From Streptomyces noursei (lineage in GTDB: Bacteria; Actinomycetota; Actinomycetes; Streptomycetales; Streptomycetaceae): a DNA stretch of 64,000 nucleotides. Below the pieces are notes generated by a model. It did no database searches. It worked only from the letters and a program-made list of their open reading frames with translations, and was not told the DNA's origin. The stretch spans positions 62,001 through 126,000 of the forward strand of contig NZ_LWBU01000249.1 of assembly GCF_001646665.1 (NCBI RefSeq). The letters are read 5' to 3'. Made by a program: the position numbers and the translations under genes. The first letter of the stretch is position 1. Each line of letters starts with the position of its first letter. Below, in pieces: positions 16,396 to 25,183 of this stretch.

Positions 16396-17946
16396 TCAGC
16401 CCATGAACTTCTTGAACTCGTCCGGGAGCTCGAAGTCCTGGCCCGGCTGCCCGGCCGGGAGCCCGAAGGCGCCGCCCTGCTGGGCCTGCTCGCGGCGGGC
16501 GGCCGCGGCCTGCTCCTCGGCCTTCCGCTTCATCGGGTTGCCGCTCTTGCGCTTGCCCTTGGCCTGCTTCTGCTGCTTCTTCTGCCGGCCCGGGCCGCCG
16601 CCCATGCCGGGGATCCCCGGCATGCCCGGCATGCCGCCGCCCTGGGCCATGCGGGACATCATCTTGCGGGCCTCGAAGAACCGCTCGACCAGCGACTTGA
16701 CCGCGCTGACCTCGACACCGGAACCGCGGGCGATACGCGCCCGGCGGGAGCCGTTGATGATCGTCGGGTCCTGGCGCTCGCCCGGCGTCATCGACTTGAT
16801 GATCGCGGCCGTACGGTCCACGTCACGCTCGTCGATGTTGTTGATCTGCTCCTTCATCTGCGCCATGCCCGGCAGCATGCCGAGCAGCTTGGAGATGGAG
16901 CCCATCTTCCTGACCTGCTCCATCTGGGCCAGGAAGTCGTCGAGGGTGAAGTCCTTGCCCTTGCTGCTCGCCAGCTTGGAGGCCATCTTGGCGGCCTCTT
17001 CCTGGCTGAAGGTCTGCTCGGCCTTCTCGATCAGCGAGAGCATGTCGCCCATGCCGAGGATGCGGGACGCCATGCGGTCCGGGTGGAACGCGTCGAAGTC
17101 GTCCAGCTTCTCGCCGTTGGAGGCGAACATGATCTGGCGGCCGGTGACGTGCGCGATCGACAGGGCGGCACCACCACGGGCGTCACCGTCGAGCTTGGAC
17201 AGCACGACGCCGTCGAAGCCGACGCCGTCCCGGAAGGCCTCGGCGGTGTTGACCGCGTCCTGACCGATCATGGCGTCGACGACGAACAGGACCTCGTCGG
17301 GGCTGACGGCGTCGCGGATGTCCGCGGCCTGCTGCATCAGCTCCTGGTCGATGCCCAGGCGGCCGGCGGTGTCGACGATGACGATGTCGTACTGCTTGGT
17401 GCGCGCGTACTCGATGGAGTCCTTGGCGACCTGGACCGGGTCCCCGACGCCGTTGCCCGGCTCGGGCGCGTAGACGCCGACGCCGGCGCGGTCGGCGACG
17501 ACCGAGAGCTGGTTGACGGCGTTGGGGCGCTGGAGGTCGCAGGCGACGAGCAGCGGGGAGTGGCCCTGCCCCTTCAGCCACAGGCCGAGCTTTCCGGCGA
17601 GGGTCGTCTTACCGGCACCCTGGAGACCGGCGAGCATGATCACGGTCGGCGCGGTCTTGGCGAACCGCAGACGGCGGGTCTCGCCGCCGAGGATGCCGAT
17701 CAGCTCCTCGTTGACGATCTTGATGACCTGCTGGGCGGGGTTCAGGGCCTGGGAGACCTCGGCTCCGAGCGCCCGCTCCTTGACCTGCTTGATGAAGGCC
17801 CGCACGACGGGCAGCGCCACGTCGGCTTCCAGCAGTGCGATACGGATCTCGCGGGCGGTGGCGTCGATGTCCGCCTCGGACAGGCGCCCCTTGCCCCGGA
17901 GGTTCTTGAATGTCGCTGCAAGGCGGTCGGAGAGGGTATCGAACAC
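16396..17946 (-). CDS. ffh: Signal recognition particle protein Ffh
   Basis: This 516-residue SRP GTPase has an N domain (FDTLSDRLAATFKNLRGKG) and a G domain with VIMLAGLQGAGKTTLAGKLG, DIVIVDTAGRLGIDQELMQQ and GVVLSKLDGDARGGAALS. A methionine-rich M domain binds 4.5S RNA and signal sequences; the tail has GMPGMPGIPGMGGGPG and a basic KKQQKQAKGKRK stretch. The GTG at 17946 gives the canonical N-terminus. It works with FtsY (25184-26410) and the sip peptidases in export. Confidence 0.97.
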   Translation of the reverse strand: MFDTLSDRLAATFKNLRGKGRLSEADIDATAREIRIALLEADVALPVVRAFIKQVKERALGAEVSQALNPAQQVIKIVNEELIGILGGETRRLRFAKTAPTVIMLAGLQGAGKTTLAGKLGLWLKGQGHSPLLVACDLQRPNAVNQLSVVADRAGVGVYAPEPGNGVGDPVQVAKDSIEYARTKQYDIVIVDTAGRLGIDQELMQQAADIRDAVSPDEVLFVVDAMIGQDAVNTAEAFRDGVGFDGVVLSKLDGDARGGAALSIAHVTGRQIMFASNGEKLDDFDAFHPDRMASRILGMGDMLSLIEKAEQTFSQEEAAKMASKLASSKGKDFTLDDFLAQMEQVRKMGSISKLLGMLPGMAQMKEQINNIDERDVDRTAAIIKSMTPGERQDPTIINGSRRARIARGSGVEVSAVKSLVERFFEARKMMSRMAQGGGMPGMPGIPGMGGGPGRQKKQQKQAKGKRKSGNPMKRKAEEQAAAARREQAQQGGAFGLPAGQPGQDFELPDEFKKFMG

Positions 17947-18087
17947 GGTGGTCGCGGATCCTCGGGTGTCGTGGGGATCCCCCCCGTCCGGACGGTGCCG
18001 GGAACCAGGGGGAAGGCGGACAGGTCGTCCCCAGGGTATCCGCCTCACGCGGTGGAGCATCAGCCCCGCCCGGAAGCGGCTTTGCAC

Positions 18088-20517
18088 CTACCGGTTGCGG
18101 AGGTCGTCCTCCAGGGCCCGGGCCACCCCGGCGGCCTCCCCCGCCGGGAGCGGTGCGCCCTTGGCGTCGGTGACGTAGAAGGCGTCCACCGCGTTGGCGC
18201 CGAGTGTGGAGACGTGGGCGCTGCGGACGCGGACGGCGGCCGTTTCCAGGGCGTGGCCGATGCGGTGGAGCAGGCCGGGCGCGTCGTGGGCGCGGACCTC
18301 GATGACCGTGGCCAGGGAGGAGCCGGCCGCCGCGACCGTGACGCGCGGCGGCGGGGGCGTGCCGCGCCGGCGGCGCGGGTAGGCGGCCTCGCGCTCGGCG
18401 AGCCGGGCGGTGATGTCCAGGGAGCCGTCGAGGGCGCGGACCAGGTCGGCGCGGAGCCGGGTGGCCTGCGGGAGGGACCCGTACTCGGCCGCCACGCGCC
18501 AGTTCAGGACGAGGACGGCGGCGGGGCCGAGCTCGGTCGGCAGGTCGATGGCGCGCAGGTCCGCCGAGCGGACGGTGAGCCGGTGCAGGGCGAGCACCCC
18601 GGCGACCGCGGGGAGGACCCCCGGCTGGTCGGGCAGCGCGATGAGCAGCTCGACGCCGACCGGTTCGGGTTCGGTGCTCTCCGTGGGGTGCTCGGCGTGC
18701 AGGGTGAGGACCGGTTCGCCGGTGCGGAGTGCCTCGACCGCGAGGCGCTCCTCCTCGGCGCCGGGCGCGGCGGGCTCGGGGGCCGGCGGGGCGTTGCCGG
18801 CGAGGACGGCGGCGACCCGATCGACGAGGTCGGCGACGAGCGAGGCGCGCCAGGAGGACCAGGCGGCGGGGCCGGTGGCCAGGGCGTCGGCCTCGGTGAG
18901 GGCGTGCAGGAGCTCCAGGGTCGCGGGTGAGCCGACGGCGGTCGCGACGGACCGGATGGTGGCCGGGTCGTCCAGGTCCCGGCGGGTCGCGGTCTCCACG
19001 AGGAGGAGGTGGTGGCGTACGAGGGCGGCCAGGACGCCCGCGTCGGCCTTGTCGAAGCCGATCCGGCCGGCGACGTCGCGGGCGATGGTCTCCCCCGCCA
19101 CCGAGTGGTCGCCGGGCCAGCCCTTGCCGATGTCGTGCAGGAGGGCGGCGACCAGCAGCAGGTCGGGGCGGCCGACGCGGCGGGTGAGCGCGGAGGCCCG
19201 TACGGCGGTCTCGACCAGGTGGCGGTCGACGGTCCAGGTGTGGACGGGGTTGCGCTGCGGGCGGCAGCGGACGCGCTCCCAGTCGGGGAGGAGGCGGGTG
19301 ATGAGGCCCTCGGCCTCCAGCGCCTCCCAGACGGGCACGGTCGGCTCGCCGGCGCCGAGCAGGGTGACGAGCTGCTCGCGGGCGTCGGCGGGCCACGGCT
19401 CGGGCAGCGGCCTGGTGGTGGCGGCCAGGTGGCGCACGGCGTGCAGCGAGAGCGGCAGGGCGGACTCGGCGGCGGCCGCGGCGGCCCGCAGCGGCAGCAC
19501 GGGGTCGCGTTCGGGGCGGGCGGTGCGGGCGAGGACGACCTCGCCGTCCATCTCGACGACGCCCTCGGCCAGCGGGGTGCGCTCGACGGGCGGTTTGCCG
19601 CCCAGCATCTTGCGCAGCCGGGGGCGGACGGAGCGGGCGCGCAGGACGCGGTTCACCTCGCGCCAGGTGACGTCACCGGCGTACGAGATGGTGCGGGCCG
19701 CCTCGTAGACCTGGCGGAGCAGGGCGTCGGCGTCGAGCAGGCCCAGGGCCTCGGCCACCTGGTCCTGTTCCTGGAGGGCGAGGCGGTCGGTGGCCCGGCC
19801 GGTGACGAGGTGGAGGGCGTCGCGGGTGTCGAGCAGGGTGCGGCGCGCCTCGGCGAGCCCCTCGCGCGGGGCGTCGGCGAGCCACGAGGCGGCGACCGCC
19901 CGCAGCGCGGTGGCGTCCCGCAGCCCGCCGCGTGCCTCCTTGAGGTCGGGTTCGAGGAGGAACCGGAGCTCCCCCTGGCGTTCGGCGCGCTCCCGGCACA
20001 GCTCGTCGAGCTCGGGGAGCCGCTTGGGGGCCTGGTTGCGCCAGTCGGCCAGGACGGCCGTGCGCAGCCCGCTGACCAGTGCCTGGTCGCCGGCGAGGTG
20101 GCGGGCGTCCAGCAGGCCGAGCTGCACCTTGAGGTCGTCGGCGGCGGTCCTGCGGGCCTCCGCGGGGGTGCGTACGGAGTGGTCCAGGGCGAGGCCCAGG
20201 TCCCAGACGGGGTACCAGACGCGGTCGGCGAGCGCCGCGACGGCGGCGGAGTCGACGGTTCCGTCGTGGAGGAGGAGCAGGTCGAGGTCGCTGCGCGGGG
20301 ACAGCTCGCCGCGCCCGTAGCCGCCGACGGCGACGAGGGCGGTGCCGCGGGGCGGGGCGGCCGACGCGTGCAGGGCCGCCAGCCACGTGTCGGTGAGCCG
20401 CGCGAGGGCGGCACGGCGCGGCGGCCCGGGCTGCGCCTCCTGGTGCAGGAGGTGCAGCCGGGCCGCCGCGTAGCCGCTGGGTCCCGAGTCTTCGCCGGTC
20501 ACTTCGGTACTCGTCAC
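18088..20517 (-). CDS. glnD: PII uridylyl/adenylyltransferase GlnD
   Basis: This 809-residue protein has an N-terminal nucleotidyltransferase (VAVGGYGRGELSPRSDLDLL, about 62-81), a GlnD central region, an HD hydrolase domain (LLVAALLHDIGKGWPGDHSV), and two C-terminal ACT domains sensing glutamine (VELLIALPDQPGVLPAVAGV and VIEVRAHDAPGLLHRIGHAL). In Streptomyces it adenylylates GlnK at Tyr51 rather than uridylylating it. GTG at 20517 (VTSTEVTGEDS) is chosen. It is the last gene of the amtB-glnK-glnD operon. Confidence 0.95.
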   Translation of the reverse strand: MTSTEVTGEDSGPSGYAAARLHLLHQEAQPGPPRRAALARLTDTWLAALHASAAPPRGTALVAVGGYGRGELSPRSDLDLLLLHDGTVDSAAVAALADRVWYPVWDLGLALDHSVRTPAEARRTAADDLKVQLGLLDARHLAGDQALVSGLRTAVLADWRNQAPKRLPELDELCRERAERQGELRFLLEPDLKEARGGLRDATALRAVAASWLADAPREGLAEARRTLLDTRDALHLVTGRATDRLALQEQDQVAEALGLLDADALLRQVYEAARTISYAGDVTWREVNRVLRARSVRPRLRKMLGGKPPVERTPLAEGVVEMDGEVVLARTARPERDPVLPLRAAAAAAESALPLSLHAVRHLAATTRPLPEPWPADAREQLVTLLGAGEPTVPVWEALEAEGLITRLLPDWERVRCRPQRNPVHTWTVDRHLVETAVRASALTRRVGRPDLLLVAALLHDIGKGWPGDHSVAGETIARDVAGRIGFDKADAGVLAALVRHHLLLVETATRRDLDDPATIRSVATAVGSPATLELLHALTEADALATGPAAWSSWRASLVADLVDRVAAVLAGNAPPAPEPAAPGAEEERLAVEALRTGEPVLTLHAEHPTESTEPEPVGVELLIALPDQPGVLPAVAGVLALHRLTVRSADLRAIDLPTELGPAAVLVLNWRVAAEYGSLPQATRLRADLVRALDGSLDITARLAEREAAYPRRRRGTPPPPRVTVAAAGSSLATVIEVRAHDAPGLLHRIGHALETAAVRVRSAHVSTLGANAVDAFYVTDAKGAPLPAGEAAGVARALEDDLRNR

Positions 20518-20528
20518 CCGTGGGCTCC

Positions 20529-20867
20529 TTACAGTGCGTCGGGTCCGCGCTCGCCGGTGCGGACGCGTACGGCGGTCTCGACGGGGACGCTCCACACCTT
20601 CCCGTCACCGATCTTGCCGGTCCGGGCCGCCTTCACCACCACGTCGATGAGCTGTTCGGCGTCACCGTCCTCGACCAGCACCTCGATGCGGATCTTCGGG
20701 ACGAGGTCGACGGTGTACTCGGCGCCCCGGTAGACCTCGGTGTGGCCGCGCTGCCGTCCGTAGCCGCTGGCCTCGGTGACGGTCAGGCCCTGGACCCCGA
20801 AGGCCTGGAGGGCCTCCTTGATCTCGTCGAGCCGGTGCGGCTTGACGACCGCGGTGATGAGCTTCAT
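20529..20867 (-). CDS. glnK: PII nitrogen signalling protein GlnK
   Basis: The 112-residue PII protein begins MKLITAVVKPHRLDEIKEAL. Its T-loop contains GYGRQRGHTEVYRGAEYTVD with the modifiable Tyr51, and the B-loop has RTGKIGDGKVWSVPVE. It binds ATP and 2-oxoglutarate, and gates AmtB. Its ATG overlaps the amtB stop (ATGA), so production is coupled to AmtB. The glnD start lies 11 bases downstream. Confidence 0.97.
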   Translation of the reverse strand: MKLITAVVKPHRLDEIKEALQAFGVQGLTVTEASGYGRQRGHTEVYRGAEYTVDLVPKIRIEVLVEDGDAEQLIDVVVKAARTGKIGDGKVWSVPVETAVRVRTGERGPDAL

Positions 20868-22225
20868 GCGTCCACCTTCTTGTTCTGCTGCTGGCCTGCT
20901 GCCACAGTCTCCGTCCCCGCCGGCACCGCCTTGCGCGACCCGGCACCGCCGCCGGCGCCGCTGAAGTCGTACGCCGTCTCGGCGTGCTCGACCTGGTCGA
21001 TGCCCCGGACCTCGTCGTCCTCGCTGACCCGCATGCCCATCACCTTGTCGATGACGAAGGCGAGCAGGGCGGAGACGACCAGGGAGTAGGCGAGGACCGC
21101 GAAGACACCGGTGGCCTGCTTGCCGAGCTGCTCCAGGCCGCCGCCGTAGAAGAGGCCCTTGGCGTCGGACTGGACACCGCCGGTGGCGAAGAAGCCGACC
21201 AGCAGGGAGCCGACCACACCGCCGACCAGGTGGACGCCGATGACGTCCAGGGAGTCGTCGTAGCCGAACTTGTACTTCAGGCCGACGGCCATGGCGCACA
21301 GCAGACCGGCGATGGCGCCGATGGCGATCGCGCCGAGCGGGGAGCAGGAGCCGCCGGCCGGGGTGATGGCGACCAGGCCCGCGACGGCGCCGGACGCGGC
21401 ACCGAGGGTGGTGAAGGCGCCGTGGCGGATCTTCTCGTAGGCGAGCCAGGCGAGCATGGCGGCGGCGGTGGCGACCTGGGTGTTGACGAACATCACCGCG
21501 CCGACGCCGTCGTCGTTGCCGAGCCACGAGCCGGCGTTGAAGCCGAACCAGCCGAACCAGAGCAGGCCCGCGCCGAGCATGACCAGCGGGAGGCTGTGCG
21601 GGCGCATCGGGTCCTTCTTGAAGCCGACGCGCTTGCCGATGACCAGGATCACGCCCAGGGCGGCCGCACCGGCGTTGATGTGGACGGCGGTGCCGCCGGC
21701 GAAGTCGATGACGCCCATCTCGAAGAGCCAGCCGCCGGAGCCCCACACCCAGTGGGCGACGGGGAAGTAGACGACGGTGACCCACAGGGCGATGAACAGC
21801 GCCCAGGCGGTGAACTTCACGCGGTCGGCGAGGGCGCCGCTGATCAGGGCGGGCGTGATGATCGCGAACATCAGCTGGAAGACGGCGAAGACGTACACCG
21901 GGATGGTGTAGCCGTCCCACAGTTCGGTGATCCCGATACCGCTGAGGCCGACGTAGTCGGACGACCATCCGACGACGGAGCCCGAGTCGGTGCCGAAGGC
22001 GATGCTGAAGCCGTAGAGCACCCAGAGGATCGTGACGATCCCGAGGCTGATGAAGCTCATCATCAGCATGTTGAGGGTGGACTTGACGCGGACCATGCCT
22101 CCGTAGAAGAAGGCGAGGGCCGGTGTCATCAGCATCACCAGGGCGGAACAGATGAGCATGAACCCGGTGTTGGCGGCAGACAGCGTGGGTGTGTCTGCGG
22201 CAAGGGTCGTGATGCCTGGGGGCAT
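20864..22225 (-). CDS. amtB: Ammonium transporter AmtB
   Basis: This 453-residue membrane protein has 11 predicted helices, typical of Amt. Recognisable parts are MTPALAFFYGGMVRVKST, FAGGTAVHINAGAAALGV with the first pore histidine, LVGLVAITPAGG-like residues (VAGLVAITPAGGSCSPLGAI), and LDVIGVHLVGGVVGSLLVGF with the second pore histidine. A cytoplasmic C-tail (MRVSEDDEVRGIDQVEHAET) contacts GlnK. It is the first gene of amtB-glnK-glnD, and expression is expected under nitrogen limitation via GlnR. Confidence 0.96.
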   Translation of the reverse strand: MPPGITTLAADTPTLSAANTGFMLICSALVMLMTPALAFFYGGMVRVKSTLNMLMMSFISLGIVTILWVLYGFSIAFGTDSGSVVGWSSDYVGLSGIGITELWDGYTIPVYVFAVFQLMFAIITPALISGALADRVKFTAWALFIALWVTVVYFPVAHWVWGSGGWLFEMGVIDFAGGTAVHINAGAAALGVILVIGKRVGFKKDPMRPHSLPLVMLGAGLLWFGWFGFNAGSWLGNDDGVGAVMFVNTQVATAAAMLAWLAYEKIRHGAFTTLGAASGAVAGLVAITPAGGSCSPLGAIAIGAIAGLLCAMAVGLKYKFGYDDSLDVIGVHLVGGVVGSLLVGFFATGGVQSDAKGLFYGGGLEQLGKQATGVFAVLAYSLVVSALLAFVIDKVMGMRVSEDDEVRGIDQVEHAETAYDFSGAGGGAGSRKAVPAGTETVAAGQQQNKKVDA

Positions 22226-22538
22226 CGGCGTCTCCTCGTCTCGGTACGGCCTGTGCGGGGCTGAGCCGGGCTTGCGCGGCTTGAGGGGTGGCCGGTTATG
22301 AGCCAGAGATTCGCGCAGCGCGGTTTCGGTCGATGCCGCACGATGTTTCGCCGCAGTGACGAAGAGGGCCCGTGTGTTACGTCACCATGAACCGCCGGGT
22401 CACGGGAATGTAACGGCGCCGTCGGTCGCGCACGAGAAGGGACCGGCCGCGACGGTCACCCTGTTGACCTGGCAATGGGGGAGCCGAGTCGGGCTGTACG
22501 GGGTGACTGTCGCGGCCGGAGTCTGGTGTCGTGGCCGG
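22226..22538. other. amtB upstream region / nsdA downstream region
   Basis: This 313-base gap lies between the amtB start and the nsdA stop. It contains the candidate GlnR site and no supported gene. It is locally less GC-rich around 22370-22420, as expected for a promoter. Confidence 0.6.
22376..22414 (-). promoter_or_regulatory. Candidate GlnR operator upstream of amtB
   Basis: Four five-base half-sites spaced by six bases are seen: GTTAC (22376-22380), ATGAA (22387-22391), GGTCA (22398-22402) and TGTAA (22409-22413), on 11-bp centres about 150 bp before the amtB start. This fits the GlnR box pattern gTnAc-n6-GaAAc repeated. GlnR activates amtB-glnK-glnD in S. coelicolor. Confidence 0.5.
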
Positions 22539-24011
22539 TCAGACCGCTTCGGCGGTCTCGGGAAGCTGGGCGGTGAGGATGTCGGTGAGCCGGACGACCT
22601 CGGGGACGTCGCCGAAGTCGCGGGCCGCGGTGTCGACGGTCTTGCGCAGCCGGGTGTTCACCCGCTCGGAGCGGATCCTCCGGGCGACGCCGAGGGCGGA
22701 CTCGGCCAGCTTGGTGGCCTCCTCGGGCTCCCGCTTGAGCAGGTGCACGGTGGCCATGCCGACCAGGTTGAGCGCGTACGAACGCTGGTGGTCCGCGTCG
22801 TCGGAGAACAGCTCCACGGCCCGCCGCATCACGGGTTCGGCGAGCGAGGCGTAGGTGGGGCTGCGGCCGGCCACGTAGGCGAGGTCGCGATAGGAGTGGG
22901 CGTTCTCCCCGTTCAGCTCGGCCTCGGAGAAGAAGCCGATCCAGTCGGGCTCGGGCTCGCCGTCGAGGCCCACGTCGGCGAAGGTGTCCTCGGCCATGCG
23001 CACGGCGCGCTTGCACTTGCTGGGCTGGCCCATGTTCGCGTACGCCCGGGCCTCCATCGCATACAGCATGGCCTGCGTGCGCGCGGTCGCGCAGTCGCGG
23101 CTGCCGTACTGGGCGAGGTGGATCAGCTCCAGGGCGTCGTCGGGCCGGCCGAGGTGGATCATCTGGCGGCTCATGGAGGAGAGGATGTACGAGCCCAGCG
23201 GCTTGTCGCCGGCCTCCTTGGCGGCGTGCAGGGCCAGTACGAAGTACTTCTGCGCGGTGGGCTGGAGGCCCACGTCGTAACTCATCCAGCCGGCCAGCTC
23301 GGCCAGTTCCGCGGCGCACTTGAACAGGCGTTTCGCGGTCGCGGCCGGCTGGGGCTCCTGGAGCAGGTCGGTGACCTCGTGAAGTTGGCCGACAACCGCC
23401 TTGCGGCGCAGCCCGCCGCCGCACTGGGCGTCCCACTGGCGGAACATCACGGTGGTGGACTCCAGGAGGTCCAGCTCCGCGCGGGAGAGGCGGGTGGAGC
23501 GGCGCACGGCGGCCGGTTCCGCGCGGCCCGGCTCGGCGGCCGGGGTGGGGACGAGCCAGCGCTGCATCGGCTCGATGAGCGCGGGTCCGGCGGCCAGGGC
23601 GAGCGACGTGCCGAGGAACCCGCGCCTGGCCAGCATCAGGTCGCTGCGGGAGAAGTCGCTGAGCAGGGAGACGGTCTGGGGGCCCGCCCAGGGGAGGTCC
23701 ACCCCGGACACCGAGGGTGACTGGTGCGCGGTGCGCAGGCCGAGGTCCTCGACGGCGACGACACTGCCGAAGCGCTCGGAGAACAGCTCGGAGAGGATCC
23801 TCGGGATGGGCTCGCGCGGCTGCTCGCCGTCGAGCCAGCGCCGTACGCGCGAGGTGTCGGTGCTGACGTGGTGCGCGCCCATCTGGCGCGCCCGTCGGTT
23901 CACCTGACGCGCGAGCTCGCCCTTCGACCAGCCGCTGCGCACGAACCAGGAGCTCAGCTGCTCGTTCGGGCGCTTCCCGGCATTCGTACCGTCTGCGCCA
24001 CTGCCGCCCAC
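22539..24011 (-). CDS. nsdA: NsdA, negative regulator of sporulation and antibiotic production
   Basis: This 490-residue protein matches NsdA as known in S. coelicolor. It begins with a DNA-binding-like region (ELARQVNRRARQMGAHHVST, DTSRVRRWLDGEQPREPIPR), followed by a helical TPR-like body (SYDVGLQPTAQKYFVLALHA, KRAVRMAEDTFADVGLDGEP). A hydrophobic segment near 135 (FLGTSLALAAGPALIEP) is short and probably not a membrane anchor. Disrupting nsdA in S. coelicolor raises actinorhodin production and sporulation. GTG start at 24011; it is divergent from the PrimPol-like gene. Confidence 0.9.
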   Translation of the reverse strand: MGGSGADGTNAGKRPNEQLSSWFVRSGWSKGELARQVNRRARQMGAHHVSTDTSRVRRWLDGEQPREPIPRILSELFSERFGSVVAVEDLGLRTAHQSPSVSGVDLPWAGPQTVSLLSDFSRSDLMLARRGFLGTSLALAAGPALIEPMQRWLVPTPAAEPGRAEPAAVRRSTRLSRAELDLLESTTVMFRQWDAQCGGGLRRKAVVGQLHEVTDLLQEPQPAATAKRLFKCAAELAELAGWMSYDVGLQPTAQKYFVLALHAAKEAGDKPLGSYILSSMSRQMIHLGRPDDALELIHLAQYGSRDCATARTQAMLYAMEARAYANMGQPSKCKRAVRMAEDTFADVGLDGEPEPDWIGFFSEAELNGENAHSYRDLAYVAGRSPTYASLAEPVMRRAVELFSDDADHQRSYALNLVGMATVHLLKREPEEATKLAESALGVARRIRSERVNTRLRKTVDTAARDFGDVPEVVRLTDILTAQLPETAEAV

Positions 24012-24441
24012 AGGAAGGCCCCCATCCGCCGAATCGCTCTTGCCCGAACCCGTATCAGCATGCCGTCGTCCACGGCCGCCCGTCCGGAGGTTGCCCCCTT
24101 CGAACGAGGAACCGGGTTGCCTCCGGCATACCCGTCTACGAAGGCACTACCCCCGGGGTTCGTGCACCGAAAGTAATCCTACGATCACCCGTCCGGCGAG
24201 CCCGTCGCCGTAAACGCCACCATTCGCCACCCCTTCGAATGAACTCCCCCGCGGCCAGGCGCGATTCACTTGACACTACGACGATCGGGAGTCGGCGGAC
24301 CGGAGCGCGACCAGGCGTGCGCGACGGGACGCACCACCCGGCGCACCACCACGCGCCACCCATCGGAGCAGCGGTGGCGACGGAGCGTCACCGGCACACT
24401 CCGGGTCGTAACCACCGGCGAGTTCCACCGTTGGAGGGGAC
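24012..24441. other. Divergent intergenic region nsdA / PrimPol-like gene
   Basis: This 430-base region carries divergent promoters by position. A TTGACA hexamer occurs near 24271 on the plus strand without a convincing -10. Its AT content is above the window average around 24150-24280. No operator or small ORF could be supported. Confidence 0.5.
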
Positions 24442-25092
24442 ATGGGCTTCACGATCGGCGGCACCCGCATCCTGTCCGGTTCGCGGCGGCGCGGCGCCCG
24501 CGCCACGGAGTGCACCGTGGTGGCGGAGTACACCGGCCTGTGGGGCTGGGACGTGGTCCCCGGCGCCCGGGCCGCGTCCGGCCGCTGCTCCTGCGGCGAC
24601 CCGGCGTGCCCGGCACCGGGCGCGCACCCGCTGGACTTCGCCGGCGAGGTGCCGGCGGGCTCGACGCTCGACGCGGTCGCCGGCGTGTGGTCGCAGTTCC
24701 CGGGGGCGGCCCTGCTGCTCCCGGTGGGCCGCACCTTCGACGTGCTGGAGGTCGCGGAGACGGCCGGCCGGCGGGCGCTGGTCCGGCTGGAGCGGATGGG
24801 CATCCCGCTCGGCCCGGTGTGCGCCACCCCGACGGGCCGGGCGCAGTTCTTCGTGGCTCCCGGGGCGGCGGCCGAACTGCCGCAGCTGCTGTACCGGATG
24901 GGCTGGGACGACGCCGACCTGGACCTGCGGTGCCTGGGGCCGGGCGCCCACATCACCGCTCCCCCGTCGGACCACGCGGGCCTGGGGCCGTGCCGCTGGC
25001 TCCGCCCGCCGTCCCTGGACGCGGGCTCCCCGCCCCAGGCCCGGCTGCTGCTGGGCACGCTGGCGTACATCTGCCACCGGTCGGGGATGTGA
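24442..25092 (+). CDS. Stand-alone PrimPol-like domain protein (bifunctional primase/polymerase N-terminal family)
   Basis: This 216-residue protein matches the N-terminal bifunctional DNA primase/polymerase domain: GLWGWDVVPGARAASGRC, CSCGDPACPAPGAHPLDFA, and RTFDVLEVAETAGRRALV where catalytic acidic residues normally sit. There is no helicase domain. The usual D-x-D pair appears as E-V-A, so the active site may be degenerate. ATG at 24442 has GGAGGGG three bases upstream. It is conserved beside nsdA/ftsY in Streptomyces from memory; its role is unknown. Confidence 0.8.
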   Translation: MGFTIGGTRILSGSRRRGARATECTVVAEYTGLWGWDVVPGARAASGRCSCGDPACPAPGAHPLDFAGEVPAGSTLDAVAGVWSQFPGAALLLPVGRTFDVLEVAETAGRRALVRLERMGIPLGPVCATPTGRAQFFVAPGAAAELPQLLYRMGWDDADLDLRCLGPGAHITAPPSDHAGLGPCRWLRPPSLDAGSPPQARLLLGTLAYICHRSGM

Positions 25093-25115
25093 GCCGGGCG
25101 GCCCGGACACGACAC

Positions 25116-25156
25116 GACCGGGGCGGCCCCTCCACGCGGGAGGGGCCGCCCCGGTC
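25116..25156. terminator. Bidirectional terminator between PrimPol-like gene and ftsY
   Basis: An 18-bp perfect stem (25116-25133 with 25139-25156) around a five-base loop sits between the two convergent stops. Being symmetrical, it can serve both transcripts. Confidence 0.85.
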
Positions 25157-25183
25157 GGTGTTCCGGTGCCGGACGCCGCGGGG

